Part shown: piece after piece, positions 62,362 through 64,000 of the stretch
Layout: every line of letters begins with the position of its first letter
Position numbering within the stretch: the first letter of the stretch is position 1
Program-made: the position numbers and the translations under genes
Notes under the pieces: model-generated
What the model saw: the letters and a program-made list of their open reading frames with translations, nothing else
Databases searched by the model: none
What the model was told of the DNA's origin: nothing
Source: Sphaeramia orbicularis
Lineage: Eukaryota > Chordata > Actinopteri > Kurtiformes > Apogonidae
Direction of reading: 5' to 3'
DNA: 64,000 nucleotides
Assembly (NCBI RefSeq): GCF_902148855.1
Contig: NC_043964.1
Coordinates: 30,738,840-30,802,839, forward strand

Positions 62362-64000
62362 ATGGCGAACACCAACCTCCAGTTCAAAACTAAGTAAGTA
62401 TCACGCGCTGTAAGTTAAACATAACGCTAATCTACATAGTAGTAGGTGCTGGTGCTAATGCTAAATGATAAAAGTGTCTTCAAAATACCGATAACTCACA
62501 GGTATATCTGTTTACAGTTATGCAGTTTCTAGCAAGATCGAGCCTTTTTACAAAGGAGGAAAAGTGCAGGTAAGTTATCTGCAAAACGTATCTCCGTTCG
62601 TGAGTTTGCTGGACCAGACTGAGATGTCTTTTAACCTAATTGCTTATTTTTAAGGTCAGCAAAGATGAACAGTACATCTTCTGCACTTGTGGAACTCGTG
62701 TCAATGTTTTGGAGATCAGCACAGGGAAGATCGTTCACAGCATCGAGCACGTGAGTTAAGATTTAACCATTTATATAGCTTACAATCAAGGTTACATTTT
62801 TTTGTCTTGGTGCAGAAATGATCAGATGTACAAGTCAACCTCACATGTGTTTCTTCAGATACCATACACATATCATCTTTGTAGGTATTCAGGAAAGTCG
62901 GGATTACAGTGTTTTTGTGCTCTTGAATAGGCTGAGATTCTTTTTTCAAGACTACACATATTTGGTTTTGTAGGATGATCAGGAAGACATCACATCATTT
63001 GCACTCAGCTGTGATGATGAGGTAAGCAACACATGCACTACCTATGATTACATCTGTACATCTTTATAATGTACTCTGTAAAAACATATACACTAGTCAA
63101 TATAAGAGAATAGGAGTGTTCAGTACTTCTTTGCTCTGTGTCCCATCACAGCTTCTGGTCACCGCCAGTAGGGCTCTGCTGCTGAAGCAGTGGGACTGGA
63201 GGCAAGCTCAATGTACTCGCTCCTGGAAAGCCATTCACATGGTCCCGGTAGCCAGTATGACCTTTGACTCCACATCCACTCTCCTCGCCACAGGTCATCT
63301 TGGACTGATAATGGCTGTTTCTGTCATTTTTTTGTCTGATATCTATAATACATGTCATTATGTTTTAGACTGACAATCACTCTCCTTGTTGTCTTGTAGG
63401 AGGCTGTGACGGCACTATTAAGATCTGGGATGTGGTGAAACAATACTGCACACACAACCTCAAAGGATCGTCAGGCGTTGTACAGTAAGTCAGCACAGAT
63501 TTTTTTTTTTTTTCCAGAATCATGTTTGAAACAATTCTTAATGTTTTACCAGTGCTTACGCGAGGTTTTTACTAATGAAATCTAATACAATCATGAAAAC
63601 ATGGTGTGAAAAAAAACATTATTGTGGTATAAAAATTAAAATGCGACTTTCCAAAAGAAAAATAGAAAAAGATCACTCAAAACTGCCTTTTTCAGAGAAA
63701 ATGTTTCTGTCACTTCATTTTCCACATGAGTTGGAGTTAAACACAGTTACACTCTTTGTGGTTGTCTTTTGTGGATTGTTGTTCCTCAGTCCTCATTCAA
63801 TAACTCTTTTTAAAAGCTTAGTTTCATTTTGACTTTTGCTGACATTTTTTTAATCTTAAATCTTAAAGCTACATTGAAAAGCTCCAGATTTAAAGGAAGC
63901 TGGTGATATTGTGATAAAATAATAAAATAAATAAAACGAAATCCTTGCATTTACGCAGCCTTGTAGAGTTCCACCCAGATATCAACCGGCTGCAGCTTTT
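62362..64000 (+). CDS. tbl3: Tbl3 (UTP13), WD40 protein of the SSU processome, 5' part
   Basis: Nucleolar WD40-repeat protein of the UTP-B subcomplex, needed for early 18S rRNA processing. Exons seen: 62362-62393, 62518-62569, 62655-62750, 62974-63021, 63152-63293, 63400-63484, and 63959 to the window end; phases agree. The protein starts MANTNLQFKTNYAVSSKIEP. WD40 blades follow: QYIFCTCGTRVNVLEISTGK, ALSCDDELLVTASRALLLKQ, VASMTFDSTSTLLATGGCDG and TIKIWDVVKQYCTH. The last visible residues are EFHPDINRLQLF. The gene is cut by the window edge; the family protein is about 800 residues, so roughly a fifth is present. Confidence 0.93.

Overview
The window looks like chromosomal DNA from a ray-finned (teleost) fish. 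It is AT-rich, the genes have many short exons with GT-AG introns, and the gaps carry typical fish repeats: hAT, piggyBac-like and Tc1/mariner non-autonomous elements, CR1/L2-type LINE tails, a 5S-derived fragment and long (TA)n/(CA)n tracts. I see no CRISPR array, operon, tRNA gene or LTR/retrovirus-like element.

Layout. 1-10.2 kb: no gene recognised, only intergenic DNA with several transposon relics. 10.2-15.9 kb (minus): two complete tandem copies of msrb1, the selenoprotein methionine-R-sulfoxide reductase B1. Each has four exons, an in-frame TGA at the selenocysteine position and its own SECIS-like hairpin in the 3'UTR. 15.9-18.3 kb: a MITE touching the 5' end of the upstream msrb1 copy, then a 1.65 kb terminal-inverted-repeat element with an internal array of a short motif. 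19.1-27.8 kb (plus): two C2H2 zinc-finger genes sharing an N-terminal leader; the first carries a frameshift. Between them, on the minus strand, is one candidate exon of a cysteine-rich protein. 27.9-31.3 kb: nested hAT-type elements. 31.6-48.2 kb (plus): tex2 (SMP-domain lipid-transfer protein), with a non-coding first exon and 11 coding exons. 48.4-52.5 kb (minus): rpl3l. 54.3-56.2 kb (plus): ndufb10. 57.0-59.2 kb (minus): rps2. 59.8-61.7 kb (minus): rnf151. 62.4-64.0 kb (plus, cut by the window end): tbl3.

The set msrb1, rpl3l, ndufb10, rps2, rnf151, tbl3 matches the neighbourhood of the same genes on human 16p13.3, so this is an old vertebrate block; tex2 and the zinc-finger genes sit inside it here. 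The genes are not one pathway. They cover protein repair (MsrB1), translation (Rpl3l, Rps2), ribosome biogenesis (Tbl3/UTP13), complex I (Ndufb10), lipid transfer at ER contacts (Tex2) and a testis RING protein (Rnf151). The main points of interest are the tandem selenoprotein pair, the transposon at the msrb1 promoter, the motif array inside the 16.7-18.3 kb element, the frameshifted zinc-finger gene and the cysteine-rich exon. Exon limits were placed by hand from splice signals, reading phase and remembered family sequences. They were not checked against RNA or databases.
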